Below are positions 8,336-17,846 of a stretch of DNA of 58,338 nt, one piece after another (position 1 is the first letter of the stretch; every line of letters starts with the position of its first letter). The position numbers were made by a program, and so were the translations under genes. The DNA comes from Phycisphaerae bacterium (GTDB taxonomy: Bacteria > Planctomycetota > Phycisphaerae > UBA1845): NCBI GenBank assembly GCA_029260135.1, contig JAJDDV010000061.1, positions 1 to 58,338 on the forward strand. Direction: 5' to 3'. The notes beneath the pieces are model-generated. The model was not told the DNA's origin. It saw only the letters and a list, made by a program, of their open reading frames with translations, and did no database searches.

Positions 8336-11002
8336 TCAAGGGATTCGTTGGTCGAGGTTGTGCATCCGCGGACCATCATTGACTTCGCGTAGCATGAGGC
8401 GTGCATCGCGCCCGATCAGCTCCCTGCCCTGCGAGAAACGATACTGAACGATTTGCGTGTCCCCCGGTCTAAGGTTCGGGATGGGGCGGTGCTGTCGTTC
8501 GCGTCCGGGGACTCCCGCGGATGCGCGGAAACTGACGATTTCCTGCGAGCGGTTCGTCACGACGTGTCGGAGCACGAGGTCTTCGCCCTTCACGACGGCG
8601 AGCCCCCACACATCGATGTCGGCGAGTCCGAGGTCGAGTGCCAGAGGGACTTCCAGATAATAGGACTCTGAGTCGAGCGTAATCCGTGCGCGCATTTCCT
8701 TCTCTCCGGCGGCTTCGCTGTGCGGGTAGCGTACTTCGACGTTGTGGACGTCTGTCCGTCGTGCGTTGAGCGCAAAGCTGAAGGTCCGCGGTGTCACTTG
8801 CCATTCCTCGGGCGGCTTGAGATTGAACTGCCCGAATACCGGGCGGTTTCCGCGGTAGGCCATTTCGATGGCATGGACGACGAGTTCGTCGCCGGATTCG
8901 ACATGTGTCGGCGTAATGGTGATGGAGGTTCGAAAGTCGATGAGCCATCGTTCGACGCCGGGAACGAAGATCGGCGTCGGACCGAGAAGGACGGTTTGAC
9001 GTCCACGGTCATCCCGATCAAAGGGTTTGGACACGCCCCAGATGTCAACCTGGCGATCAGCGCGCCCCATTTGAAGGGCGTAGCGTTTCCCCTCCGGCGG
9101 CGCGTGCGGGTCCCACATGGCGAGTACGGTCGTGACTCCGTTATGGAACGCGAGACAGACCACGCCGCCTGCTACGCGGAGGACCGGTCCCGGTGAGGCA
9201 TCGCCGAGAAGATCGGCGATCGTGCGAAGGACGAGGAAGGTCTCTTGGGGGTCGACCTGTTGTCCCTGAGCGGCCTCCCGGACCTGCCAAGTCTGCGGGA
9301 CGAAGACTGCGGCGGCGCCGGCATGACGAGCGGTGATGATTCGCTGCGCCCAATCGGCCAGCCGCGGCAAACGGCGGAATTGTCCTCTGGGGAGCGGGGC
9401 TACGTGAACGGACACTTGCTCATATCCGAGATCTTTCAGACGGCGAATCTGCGGCGCCATCTCCTTGATGCCGATCTCGCTTCCGATCGTGGTCGAGACA
9501 CGATTGACCGGGAGCTTGTCGGCGCCGGGATGGAGTGAGGATGAGACCGGAAGAGACAAGCGTGGCATCGAGATAAACGGCTCCATGGCGTCGCGCAATT
9601 GCGTAACGGCCCGGATGAGTTCGTCCTCCGAAGCGGCCTGCAATCCGGTTTCGGGACCAACCTGCCACCAGCGAAATGTGCTCGCGTACGGAGCCACGAC
9701 GGAGGCGAGGTGCTGGCTCCATGCGGCCGGGTCGCTGGCGAGAACATCGGCTAGTGATCTGGCGTACGCGCCGCCGTCGCGTACCACCGCGGCGGGTGGT
9801 CCGAAGAAGACGCCGCCCAGCACTACCCCCCGTTTGACCAACGACTGGAGTAGACGATCGGTCGCTCGTCGATCGGCGGCGGAATCCTGGCGATCCGGCA
9901 GCCCTGTCCATATCGGTAACTTGACGGTACCCACGGCCTGGTGGCGCAGCAGTTCGAGTTCCACTGCGGGGTCCGTGCGGAACCGTGGATCGACTACGAC
10001 GCCGAATGATCGGGCGAGTCGATCAGGCCCTCCGCGAAGAGGGCTTAGCCGTGCGAAGGTGAGCGATCGCGAAACGACGTGTGTCCCGGCGGCGAAGACG
10101 TCGAGTTCGGCGCTGTAGACCCCGGGCGACAGGTGGCCGATCGGTACACGGACGGGATCCGGAGATTCACCTCGCTCGACCGAAAAAGCCCGCTTGCCCC
10201 ACACTGTTCCGTCGGCACGTACGATCGAAAAACGTCCTTCAATTCCGACGCCCTCGTTATCCGCGAGCACAATCTCAAGCTCCTGCGGTCCGTCGGCCGT
10301 GTAGATGTTGCCTGGCCGATGGGTCGCCACGGCGGCTTGGGGGAGGGCATAGATGGTGATGTCGTCAAACCAGGCGCCCCCGCGCACATCGGACCGGGGA
10401 ACGTGCCGCCGTCGAGGCGTGGCTGCGCTCCATTGCGATTCCTGGAGTACCCATCCGACCAGTCCGATCGAATAGGCCTCGGCGGAGGCCGATGCCAGGT
10501 GCAGCTCAAAGCGAATCCAATCGTCGGGTGAGGCTGGACCGCCGACAAAGGCGGACCGGACCACCGTTTCCGTTAGAGGTCGTCCGGACTTGTCCAGGTA
10601 GTGGGCGCTGAGGCAGGCCCGGGCGGTTCGCAGCTGATCCGGTCTGACATAACCTTCGATTCGGTAGTCGGTGTTGGCTCTGACGTGGGTATCGTGCCCG
10701 ACATACTGAAAGGCCACGTGACGTCCTTCGCTGGCGAGATGAAACGAGGGGGGCGCGGATCGTCCGACGTCGTAGTCGAACGAGCCTTTGGCGTAATGGG
10801 GGAATCCGGCTGGACGGAGGGGCTCCCAGAACTTGGGTATATCTTCGAGGTTTCCGCGGTCTCGTTCGTCGAAGTCGAACCGGTGAACGATTCGACTGGA
10901 TGACAGCGGTGTTCCGCCCAGCGACTGTGCGCGTGAGGGCTCCGGTAAAGAGAACGCCGCGAGCGACGCGATGACCGCCGTCGTAATACCGCTGAACCGC
11001 AT
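8336..11002 (-). CDS. Large exported protein with CBM-like and possible TIM-barrel domains
   Basis: This 888-aa protein has a clear signal peptide (MRFSGITTAVIASLAAF..., cut likely after SRA). Residues about 40-210 look like a jelly-roll carbohydrate-binding domain: YRIEGYVRPDQL, DDWIRFELHLAS and a closing GAWFDDITIYALP, as in family CBM4/9-like modules. A bacterial Ig-like strand region follows. A middle part has strand-helix periodicity and a WWQVGPETGLQ segment reminiscent of clan GH-A glycoside hydrolases; I cannot assign catalytic acids. The C-terminal about 250 residues are beta-rich. A polysaccharide-active secreted protein is the best guess. The ATG at 11002 has GGTGGAG at good spacing and begins the signal peptide. 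It is divergent from dapB. Confidence 0.6.
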   Translation of the reverse strand: MRFSGITTAVIASLAAFSLPEPSRAQSLGGTPLSSSRIVHRFDFDERDRGNLEDIPKFWEPLRPAGFPHYAKGSFDYDVGRSAPPSFHLASEGRHVAFQYVGHDTHVRANTDYRIEGYVRPDQLRTARACLSAHYLDKSGRPLTETVVRSAFVGGPASPDDWIRFELHLASASAEAYSIGLVGWVLQESQWSAATPRRRHVPRSDVRGGAWFDDITIYALPQAAVATHRPGNIYTADGPQELEIVLADNEGVGIEGRFSIVRADGTVWGKRAFSVERGESPDPVRVPIGHLSPGVYSAELDVFAAGTHVVSRSLTFARLSPLRGGPDRLARSFGVVVDPRFRTDPAVELELLRHQAVGTVKLPIWTGLPDRQDSAADRRATDRLLQSLVKRGVVLGGVFFGPPAAVVRDGGAYARSLADVLASDPAAWSQHLASVVAPYASTFRWWQVGPETGLQAASEDELIRAVTQLRDAMEPFISMPRLSLPVSSSLHPGADKLPVNRVSTTIGSEIGIKEMAPQIRRLKDLGYEQVSVHVAPLPRGQFRRLPRLADWAQRIITARHAGAAAVFVPQTWQVREAAQGQQVDPQETFLVLRTIADLLGDASPGPVLRVAGGVVCLAFHNGVTTVLAMWDPHAPPEGKRYALQMGRADRQVDIWGVSKPFDRDDRGRQTVLLGPTPIFVPGVERWLIDFRTSITITPTHVESGDELVVHAIEMAYRGNRPVFGQFNLKPPEEWQVTPRTFSFALNARRTDVHNVEVRYPHSEAAGEKEMRARITLDSESYYLEVPLALDLGLADIDVWGLAVVKGEDLVLRHVVTNRSQEIVSFRASAGVPGRERQHRPIPNLRPGDTQIVQYRFSQGRELIGRDARLMLREVNDGPRMHNLDQRIP

Positions 11003-11225
11003 GCGCACACGCTCCACCAAGACAACATCGCTGCCCACTGAATATCGACGCCCCCGAGGCAGCGAATTAGATGTGGCCCGGTAAAATCGGCGATCCGGAC
11101 CTTCCGGCGGTCTGTGTGCGACGGTTGCTTTGCCGACGGGTTCCGCTGAACATGTCCGACCGGGCGTCGGCCGCGTTTATGTGATCGCCGGACCTTGTTG
11201 GAACGCATGATCCTCGGAGGGAATG

Positions 11226-12008
11226 ATGGACACAATTCGATTGGCGATCGCCGGGGCGACCGGGCGAATGGGGCGCGCGGTCCTCCAACGAATGGCGCAT
11301 GATGAGCGATTCGTACTGGCTGCGGCGCTGACCGAGCCTGGGGATCCACTGGCGGGTACGGCCGCGCGTGTGGGTGAAATGGACGTTGACCTTACCGCCT
11401 CGCTCGACGGGTCGTGTGCCGCGCTGATCGACTTTACCACGGGCGGTGGAACGATGGCCTGGCTCGAGGTTTGCGCGAGCCAGCACATTGCGCTGGTGAT
11501 CGGGGCGACGGGTCACGATGATCGCACGATGGAACGGATGCGCGAAGCGGCGAAGGTCATCCCGATCGTGTTTGCGCCGAACTGCAGCGTCGGCGTGCAG
11601 GCGATTCGTAACGTTCTCTCACAGTTCGCCCGCGAGCTTGGCGAAGCGTATGACGTTGAGATCGTCGAGGCGCATCATCGGAACAAGACGGATGCGCCGA
11701 GTGGGACCGCCATGGCGCTGGCGGAAGATGTCGCGTCGGCGACCGGTCGTCGCCTCGATCGCGATGCGGTTTTCGGTCGACATGGCCAGGTCGGCGGTCG
11801 GCCGGGAGCCCAGATCGGCATTCACGCGCTTCGGATGGGCGACATTGTGAGCCATCACGAAATTCACTTCAGTGGACCGGGGGAGACGGTCACGATATGC
11901 CATCGCGCTGACACGCGCGACACATTCGCCGCGGGTGCGCTACGGGCGGCGGCGTGGGTTGTGGAGAGGGCGCCCGGGATGTACGGCATGGGGGACGTCT
12001 TGAGTTGA
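11226..12008 (+). CDS. dapB: 4-hydroxy-tetrahydrodipicolinate reductase
   Basis: DapB reduces 4-hydroxy-tetrahydrodipicolinate with NAD(P)H in the diaminopimelate/lysine pathway, supplying peptidoglycan and lysine synthesis. The 260-aa product has the nucleotide loop AIAGATGRMGRAV at its N-terminus, the ALIDFTTGG and VIGATGHDD segments, APNCSVGVQ, and the active-site signature EAHHRNKTDAPSGTA. Length is normal for the family. Two ATGs occur in tandem (11223 and 11226); GGAGG at 11216-11220 is only two bases from the first and five from the second, so the second is preferred. The gene stands alone and converges on the esterase gene. The presence of dapB fits a peptidoglycan-containing cell wall. 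Confidence 0.96.
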   Translation: MDTIRLAIAGATGRMGRAVLQRMAHDERFVLAAALTEPGDPLAGTAARVGEMDVDLTASLDGSCAALIDFTTGGGTMAWLEVCASQHIALVIGATGHDDRTMERMREAAKVIPIVFAPNCSVGVQAIRNVLSQFARELGEAYDVEIVEAHHRNKTDAPSGTAMALAEDVASATGRRLDRDAVFGRHGQVGGRPGAQIGIHALRMGDIVSHHEIHFSGPGETVTICHRADTRDTFAAGALRAAAWVVERAPGMYGMGDVLS

Positions 12009-12086
12009 TTCCCCAGACAGATGGCCCCACCGGCGGGAAGCGCAATTGGAACGGATAGGCCCGCGGCTCCGCTTGGATAGGCGTTA

Positions 12087-13616
12087 TCAGTCTCCGATAT
12101 CGTGAGGCAAGGAAGTACCGTCAAGTGATCGCTGATAGTTGTCGCGGACGGTTTGGAACATTGGCGCGACGGCGTCGATGTGCATGCCGTGTCCCATCCC
12201 CTCGATGATCTCGACCTCGGCGTCGCTGCCGAGCTTCTCGAGTGAGTCTTTGAGGCGCCTCACGGCGCCTTCGAGGTAGAAGTTGTCGAACTCGCCTGCG
12301 TAGACATGGAGCTTGCCGGAGAGCTTTGGGCCCAACGAATCCCAGTTCCGCTCGAGGATGAGGCGGATGTCGTAGGCCTCCCAGGAGCGTGCGGTTTCGG
12401 GGAAGACTTTTCCGGTGGCACGATTGAAGAGCAGCTCGGGGCGGTCGGGCGCATCGCGACGGCTGAAGACGGCCTCGAACGAGTGGATCTGCCCGCCGGG
12501 TCCGAGGATGTCCTCCCGTCGGACGAAATCGTCATACCAGAGGCTGACTTCGTCGCCACGGCGCGAGATCGGGCGGCGCGTCCCTTGCTCGTCGGTGTAC
12601 ATGTTGGCGCCGGGCTCGTAGAGGTTGATCTGCTGGAAATCGCGAAAGTCGACGGGGTCTGGGGCGTGCGACCAGCAGCCGTTGAAGGCGTCGGGATAGG
12701 TGACCTGCAACCATAGGCTGCTCCAGCCGCCCGACGACACGCCGGTCACATATCGATGGTCTGGCGACCCTTTGCCGCGAAAGCGGCGCTCCACCTCGGG
12801 AATGAGTTCCTTGACGAGCGCCCAACCCCACGGACCGTTGGTCTGGGAATCGGCGAAGACACTGTGCCCGCGACGACACGTGGGATCGGGAACGATGAGT
12901 AACACATCGCCTATCGTCTCGGCGAATTCGGGGCGAGCGAAGAACCTGGCCATGCGGTGGTCGCCGTTGAAGCCGGGAATCATATAGACGGCCGGGTATT
13001 TGGCGTCAGGCTTTTCGTGCCATCCCTGTGGAAGGACGACGGCTGCTCTAGCCATGACTTGCCGTCCATGGAATGCGGACAGTGCGGGGCTTGCGATCTC
13101 GACGAGCTTGATCCGGTCGGTCTGGGAAAAAGGCCGGTTCCGAGCGAGCCGGTTCAGGCGGAGTCGAACGGCGCCCGTTTTCGTGGGATCCAGGATAACA
13201 ACTCGGGCTTCGCTCAGTAGATCACCCGAACCTCGACCGGGAACTGGGAAGTCGTTGCTGCGGCGGGCGATGGCCTGAATGTGATACTCGCCGGGTTCGA
13301 GGTCTACCAGGCGCCGAGGGTGGGCCATCGCGGTCTCGCTGATGACGATCGGTTCGCCTGGTCTTGCCGCGGTGACGTCGCGGGCGAAGAGCTGCGGCGG
13401 ATTGGACCAACGGGTGATATCGCGCCGAGGTTCGCGTTTCAGGTTCTTTGAGGCTACGACATAGACGCGGCCGGTATACGGGATCCTCTGAAACGCCGGG
13501 TCGAGTGTGATCTGAAAGGTCAGCGGGTCGGCGATTGCGGTCGGCGCTGCGCTGACCACAGCGATCAACAGGGCATAAACCCGTGGGGGGGCGGCGGCTC
13601 TTTGGCTGCAGCGCAA
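12087..13616 (-). CDS. Exported putative esterase (alpha/beta hydrolase, esterase D-like)
   Basis: This 509-aa protein has an N-terminal signal peptide (VYALLIAVVSAAPTAIA, cut before DPL). A beta-rich N-terminal domain of about 170 residues precedes an alpha/beta-hydrolase domain with AVYMIPGFNGDHRM, VLLIVPDP and the nucleophile elbow GVSSGGW (Ser of GxSxG). The late GEFDNFYL and GMGHGMHID segments are likely to supply the Asp and His. It resembles the secreted esterase D/feruloyl-esterase-like family; the substrate is unknown. The start is a TTG one base after the stop of the ABC permease gene, with GGGAGG nine bases upstream inside that gene, so translation is coupled and the two form an operon. 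Confidence 0.8.
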   Translation of the reverse strand: MRCSQRAAAPPRVYALLIAVVSAAPTAIADPLTFQITLDPAFQRIPYTGRVYVVASKNLKREPRRDITRWSNPPQLFARDVTAARPGEPIVISETAMAHPRRLVDLEPGEYHIQAIARRSNDFPVPGRGSGDLLSEARVVILDPTKTGAVRLRLNRLARNRPFSQTDRIKLVEIASPALSAFHGRQVMARAAVVLPQGWHEKPDAKYPAVYMIPGFNGDHRMARFFARPEFAETIGDVLLIVPDPTCRRGHSVFADSQTNGPWGWALVKELIPEVERRFRGKGSPDHRYVTGVSSGGWSSLWLQVTYPDAFNGCWSHAPDPVDFRDFQQINLYEPGANMYTDEQGTRRPISRRGDEVSLWYDDFVRREDILGPGGQIHSFEAVFSRRDAPDRPELLFNRATGKVFPETARSWEAYDIRLILERNWDSLGPKLSGKLHVYAGEFDNFYLEGAVRRLKDSLEKLGSDAEVEIIEGMGHGMHIDAVAPMFQTVRDNYQRSLDGTSLPHDIGD

Positions 13617-13617
13617 G

Positions 13618-14595
13618 TTATCCGACCTCCCGTCGCTGGAAGAGCAGTACGGCCAGGCTGAGGATCCCGGTCGTGACGAGCGCGGCGTATCCGGTGGCGA
13701 GGCCTACATAAGAGAAGGGAATGGCGGTTTTCACGGAGCCCGATTGCAGCGCGTCGATCACCCAAAAAGGCCCGATGTTGGGCATGATTCGGTAGGCGCC
13801 GGCGGCGAAGGCGGAGGCGTCCTGATACTGGCCTATGGCGTTGTCCGAGATGATCCCCAGACACAACACACCCGTGCAGATGACCAGCGTCATGAGCTGC
13901 CCAAGGCGGGTGGATGCGGCGAGGGCGACGGCGGCAGTGATGATCACGATCAGCCAGACCAGGTAGGCGGCGATAATCGTCTGGCCCCCGACATAGTAGT
14001 CTCCGAAGGGTATGACCTCCCAATCCTGCTTGAACTTCCCGATCAGAATCACGGCGGCGGTGAGCAGTGGCGTTACGAGCGCCAGCATCGTCGTCGGGAA
14101 GTCTCTTCCGTAGAAGTAGTTGGCTGCGGCGGCCAGGCCGAGGGCGATGAGCACGCTTCCGAAGCCGAACGCCAGGACGGGCTGATCCCAGGGATCGGAG
14201 CTGTTCTGCAGGACGCCGTGTCGAATGGTCATCATGAAGACGAGGGTGGATAGGTAAAACGCGATGAATAGCCCTGCCAGGAGGCCCGTGAATTTTCCCA
14301 GCAGGAACAGGGGCCGGCTGACGGGCTTGGAAATCACGGTCAGCACGGTCTTGTTCTCGATTTCGCGGCTCAAAACCCCGGCCGCACTGAAAGCGGACAA
14401 GAACAAACCACTGAGCAGGAGCGTAGAGAGACCCAGATCGAGGAGGAGCTTGTTGTCGTCCTCGAGGGTGAAGCCCGCCAGGGCGACGTTTAGGATCATA
14501 AGGACGGTGGTGGTCAGCAAGATGACGCCGAAGATCGGCTGGCGGATCGTCTCGATGAAGGTGTTGAAGGCGACGGCGTAGAAACGTTGGAACAT
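13618..14595 (-). CDS. ABC-2 type transporter permease
   Basis: This 325-aa integral membrane protein has about six hydrophobic segments. The N-terminal pattern is typical of ABC-2 permeases: FNTFIETIRQPIFGVILLTTTVL, then a long second helix and the cytoplasmic coupling stretch SREIENKTVLTVISKPVSRPLFLLGKF. It ends in LLFQRREVG, closely matching the end of the second permease on the right side of the locus (LLFHRREVAEVSF). No ATPase gene lies on its own side; the only one nearby is at 19198-20424. It is divergent from the SPFH operon (138-base gap) and coupled to the downstream esterase. The cargo is unknown. Confidence 0.85.
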   Translation of the reverse strand: MFQRFYAVAFNTFIETIRQPIFGVILLTTTVLMILNVALAGFTLEDDNKLLLDLGLSTLLLSGLFLSAFSAAGVLSREIENKTVLTVISKPVSRPLFLLGKFTGLLAGLFIAFYLSTLVFMMTIRHGVLQNSSDPWDQPVLAFGFGSVLIALGLAAAANYFYGRDFPTTMLALVTPLLTAAVILIGKFKQDWEVIPFGDYYVGGQTIIAAYLVWLIVIITAAVALAASTRLGQLMTLVICTGVLCLGIISDNAIGQYQDASAFAAGAYRIMPNIGPFWVIDALQSGSVKTAIPFSYVGLATGYAALVTTGILSLAVLLFQRREVG

Positions 14596-14733
14596 GTTGG
14601 CACCTGACTTCCTTTATTGTAAGCTCATCGCCCATTCCGGCAAGTCATCGCCGGTAGTCGCCGCTACCCTTGAGGTACGTATCTCGGCGCGGGCGAGTTC
14701 ATGGGTCCGATCGAAGTGGAGTGGTAAACATCC

Positions 14734-16884
14734 GTGACTGAAACCGAGGGATCCCCAGACCGACGAGCCCAACATGTTGCCCTGTTGGGCGGTTCGATGC
14801 AGTTGATCGCGTTCGGCGCCCTTTGGGCGTTATCGGGATGGGCGGACGGATCGCATCTTCTGGCCGTGTTGTCTCGTTTCATGTTGGTTGGCGTTCCGAT
14901 CTGGCTGGTTCTTTACCTGATGCTCAATCAGATTCGGCGCGTGCGGGCGGAATCGCTGGAGACGGCGGAACTCCGCCGGGCACAGGCGGAGGGAACGAGT
15001 CAGGCGATTTTCGACCTGGACGACGAATCGCTCTTGATCGAACAGCGGCGGTTGTTCTGGATGGTCCGCTGGCTCCTTCCGGCGGTGACCATCATCGCGT
15101 CGGTGCTTCTGGTCGTCGGTCACTTTCTCTTCTGGCCTCTGTCGCTGGAGCAGGCGTTCGACGAGACCGTGCTGCAGAAGACCGCACAGCCGACGATGAT
15201 GATGTGGTTCATCACCGGGATCGGTTTCCTCTGTTTTCTCTACGCCCGCTACGCGTTGGCTGTGGCGCGGTTACCGCAGTGGGGTCTGATTCGTGCGGGT
15301 GCGCTGTGCATGGTGGGCAGCGCGATGGCCTGCGTTCTGGTCGCGGTGGCGCTGATGTCGACGGCGACGATTGAGTGGGCGGAGGGGGCGACGACGTATC
15401 TGATCGGGATCGTCCTGTTCGTGCTCGGTCTGGAGTTCGCGATCAACTTCGTCCTGGACCGGTATCGACCGCGGACGCCGGGGGAAGTTCCTCATCCCTC
15501 CTTCGACAGCCGATTGCTGGGAATGATCGCGGAGCCGGGCGGCTTCGCCAAATCCATCGCGGATGCGATGAACTATCAGTTCGGTTTTCAGGTCAGTTCG
15601 ACCTGGTTCTACCAGCTTCTTCAGCGATGGCTGTTTCCGATCGTGGTTGTTGCGTTTGGGGTCACGCTCGCGATGACTTGCGTCGTGTTCGTGGATGCCG
15701 ACGAACAGGTCGTTGTCGAGCATTTCGGTCAGCGGGGCGAAGGTTCCCGGGGGATTCTCTCCCCGGGGCTCCATTTCAAATGGCCGTACCCGGTCGACGT
15801 GGTGTATCGATCTCCGGTAAAGCGGGTTCGTGAGATCGTGATCGGTGAAGCCGAGGAAGAGGAAGACGAGCACGGCCATGCGCACGGCCATGCGCACGGG
15901 CACGATGAGGGTGCGGTGCTGTGGACTGAAGCGCACGAGTTCGTCCCGGAACTGATGCTGCTCGTGGCGTCGCCGAAATCGAGCACAGAACAGGAGCGTG
16001 TGCAGCGGACGGCTACCGTCGCCGCGGCGGACGGTATGGGCGAGAGTGTGGCGGTCAGCCTGATGATGGTGTCGATACCGATCGAGTACCGCATCAAGAA
16101 CATCCGCCAGTATCAGAATCGATACGAAGACCCCGAGAAGGTCATGCAGTCGGTCGCGTATCAGTACCTGACGGACTACGCCGCCGGTGTCGACATCGAC
16201 CAGTTGATCGGACCGGGGCGCGAGGCGATCAACAACGAGCTTCAGGGCCGCATCCAGGAACGTCTGGACGCGCTCGACCTGGGTATCGAGGTCGTTTTCG
16301 CAGGCATTCGTGACGCCCACCCTCCGGCCAAATCGAAGGTTGCAGCGGCGTTCCAGAGCGCTATTTCGGCGCAAACGCGCATGGCCGCGACGATCAACGC
16401 GGCGCGGGGTCGGGCGAGGAAGATTCTTACCGATGCTGCGGGAACCGAGGCGCGCGCCATCGCGCTCGACGACGCGATCAAGGCGCGGGATCGCCAAGAG
16501 CGCTCAACGCCCGAGTATGCCGAGGCAGGGCACCGGGTGGCGGAACTTCTCAACGGCAACGCTGAGACAGGAATCGCGCCGATCAGCGGTCAAGCGGCGG
16601 CGACGCTTGCGGCGGCGCGCGGGGCCGCCAGCGAACGAATCAGCCGGGAAGCGGCGAAGGCGTTTACATTCGGTACGCAGTTGGCTGCCTTTCGTGCAGC
16701 GCCTGAGCTGTACCGACAGCGGAAGAAACTCGAGGTCTACTCGGCGATGGGAGACATTCGTAAGTATCTGATCGTCGGCAACCCAGCCAATGTGATGATC
16801 GAGTACGACGTCGCCCGGGAGGCCGGCATGGATCAGGTACTCAGCGAGGGCGTGGAGACAGAGCGCGCCCGATCAAAGCCCTAG
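14734..16884 (+). CDS. SPFH/band-7 protein, HflK-like, with multi-span N-terminal membrane domain
   Basis: This 716-aa protein has about six to seven hydrophobic segments in the first 320 residues, far more than the single anchor of classic HflK. An SPFH domain follows from about residue 325 (VDADEQVVVEHFGQR...GLHFKWPYPVDVVYRSPV). It includes the family pattern VSIPIEYRIKNIRQYQ, the GIEVVFAGIRDAHPP signature and a long coiled C-terminal stalk. Between the first SPFH strands lies an acidic, His-rich insert, DEHGHAHGHAHGHDE (around residue 376), that could bind metal. HflK/HflC normally cage FtsH; no ftsH is nearby. The start is GTG at 14734 with GGAG about 12 bases upstream. It is the first gene of a six-gene rightward operon. 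Confidence 0.85.
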   Translation: MTETEGSPDRRAQHVALLGGSMQLIAFGALWALSGWADGSHLLAVLSRFMLVGVPIWLVLYLMLNQIRRVRAESLETAELRRAQAEGTSQAIFDLDDESLLIEQRRLFWMVRWLLPAVTIIASVLLVVGHFLFWPLSLEQAFDETVLQKTAQPTMMMWFITGIGFLCFLYARYALAVARLPQWGLIRAGALCMVGSAMACVLVAVALMSTATIEWAEGATTYLIGIVLFVLGLEFAINFVLDRYRPRTPGEVPHPSFDSRLLGMIAEPGGFAKSIADAMNYQFGFQVSSTWFYQLLQRWLFPIVVVAFGVTLAMTCVVFVDADEQVVVEHFGQRGEGSRGILSPGLHFKWPYPVDVVYRSPVKRVREIVIGEAEEEEDEHGHAHGHAHGHDEGAVLWTEAHEFVPELMLLVASPKSSTEQERVQRTATVAAADGMGESVAVSLMMVSIPIEYRIKNIRQYQNRYEDPEKVMQSVAYQYLTDYAAGVDIDQLIGPGREAINNELQGRIQERLDALDLGIEVVFAGIRDAHPPAKSKVAAAFQSAISAQTRMAATINAARGRARKILTDAAGTEARAIALDDAIKARDRQERSTPEYAEAGHRVAELLNGNAETGIAPISGQAAATLAAARGAASERISREAAKAFTFGTQLAAFRAAPELYRQRKKLEVYSAMGDIRKYLIVGNPANVMIEYDVAREAGMDQVLSEGVETERARSKP

Positions 16885-16910
16885 TGGGGCGTTGGAGAAA
16901 CGGAATAGCG

Positions 16911-17846
16911 ATGAAGAATCTCGGCACGATCCTGGCAGCAACGTTCCTTGCGGTCGTCCTGCTGTTGTACATGTGTACGTTCCAGGTCCGCTTCACCGAA
17001 GTCGCGATCAAGAAAACCTGGGGGCATCCGGATCCCAACGCGATTGTCGAACCGGGCCTGGAGTTCAAGTGGCCTCGCCCGATTCAGAGCGTCGTCGTGT
17101 ACGACAAGCGGATTCGCCTCTTGCCGGATCGAACGGAGGAGACGCGAACGGTCGACGGGAAGAACCTGCTTCTCAAAACCTTTACGCTCTGGAAGATCGA
17201 GGACCCGTCGAAGTTCCACACGAACTTCCCGGGCGGCGTGGAAGACGGCGAGAAGAAGCTTCGAACGACGGTCATCACGCACAAGCACGCGGTGACCGGG
17301 CGGCATGAGTTCAGTGATTTCGTCACGACGGACCCGGCCAAACGGAAGCTGCGTGAGATCGAGGAGCAGATCCGAACGGCGGTGGCGCGTGACGCACTGG
17401 CGGAATACGGCATTGAAGTCGTTGACTTCGGCATCGAGAAGATGGGTCTTCCGCAATCCGTCACCACGGCAATCTTCGAGAGTATGAAGTCGCACGAGGA
17501 GGCCAAAGCTCAGCGTTACATCGCAGAAGGAAACGCCCGAGCGAATGACATTCTCGCCAACGCCGCCGCGACGCGAGACCGCATCCGCGCGGAGGTCCGG
17601 CGAAAAGTCGAAGAGATTCGGACCGAGGCGGAGCGCATCGTCAGCGATTACTACAAGGAATTCGAGGAGTTTCCACAGTTGCGCATTTTCCTCGACAAGC
17701 TCACGACGGTGGTCGAAGCGCTGCGGGGTCGGACCACACTGATCATGGACACGACGGAATCTCCCTGGGACGTGTTCGATCCGCAAGCCCGGGAGCGGGT
17801 TCCCGAGCTGGACGGGATCCAGAACGCGGGGACGCAACAGCCATGA
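16911..17846 (+). CDS. SPFH/band-7 protein, HflC-like
   Basis: This 311-aa protein has one N-terminal membrane anchor (GTILAATFLAVVLLLYM) and an SPFH domain (FTEVAIKKTWGHPDPNAIVEPGLEFKWPRPI; VDGKNLLLKTFTLWKI; EYGIEVVDFGIEKMGLP). A coiled-coil stalk rich in Ala, Glu and Arg (residues about 195-260) is followed by FLDKLTTVVEALRGRTTLIMDT, the usual end of HflC and stomatin-type proteins. The ATG at 16911 opens the anchor; an in-frame GTG at 16884 would add nine residues but overlaps the upstream stop. It likely pairs with the HflK-like protein in a membrane ring. Its last four bases overlap the start of the next gene (ATGA). Confidence 0.88.
   Translation: MKNLGTILAATFLAVVLLLYMCTFQVRFTEVAIKKTWGHPDPNAIVEPGLEFKWPRPIQSVVVYDKRIRLLPDRTEETRTVDGKNLLLKTFTLWKIEDPSKFHTNFPGGVEDGEKKLRTTVITHKHAVTGRHEFSDFVTTDPAKRKLREIEEQIRTAVARDALAEYGIEVVDFGIEKMGLPQSVTTAIFESMKSHEEAKAQRYIAEGNARANDILANAAATRDRIRAEVRRKVEEIRTEAERIVSDYYKEFEEFPQLRIFLDKLTTVVEALRGRTTLIMDTTESPWDVFDPQARERVPELDGIQNAGTQQP

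Noticed and set aside
7990-8406. Minus-strand ORF ending in an ATGA overlap with the DUF1573 start
   Set aside because: Low-complexity basic product overlapping the 3' end of the upstream gene; the overlap with the ribosome site is probably chance.
15271-16497. 408-codon minus-strand open frame opposite the HflK-like gene
   Set aside because: No domains, no ribosome site and composition dictated by the coding strand.
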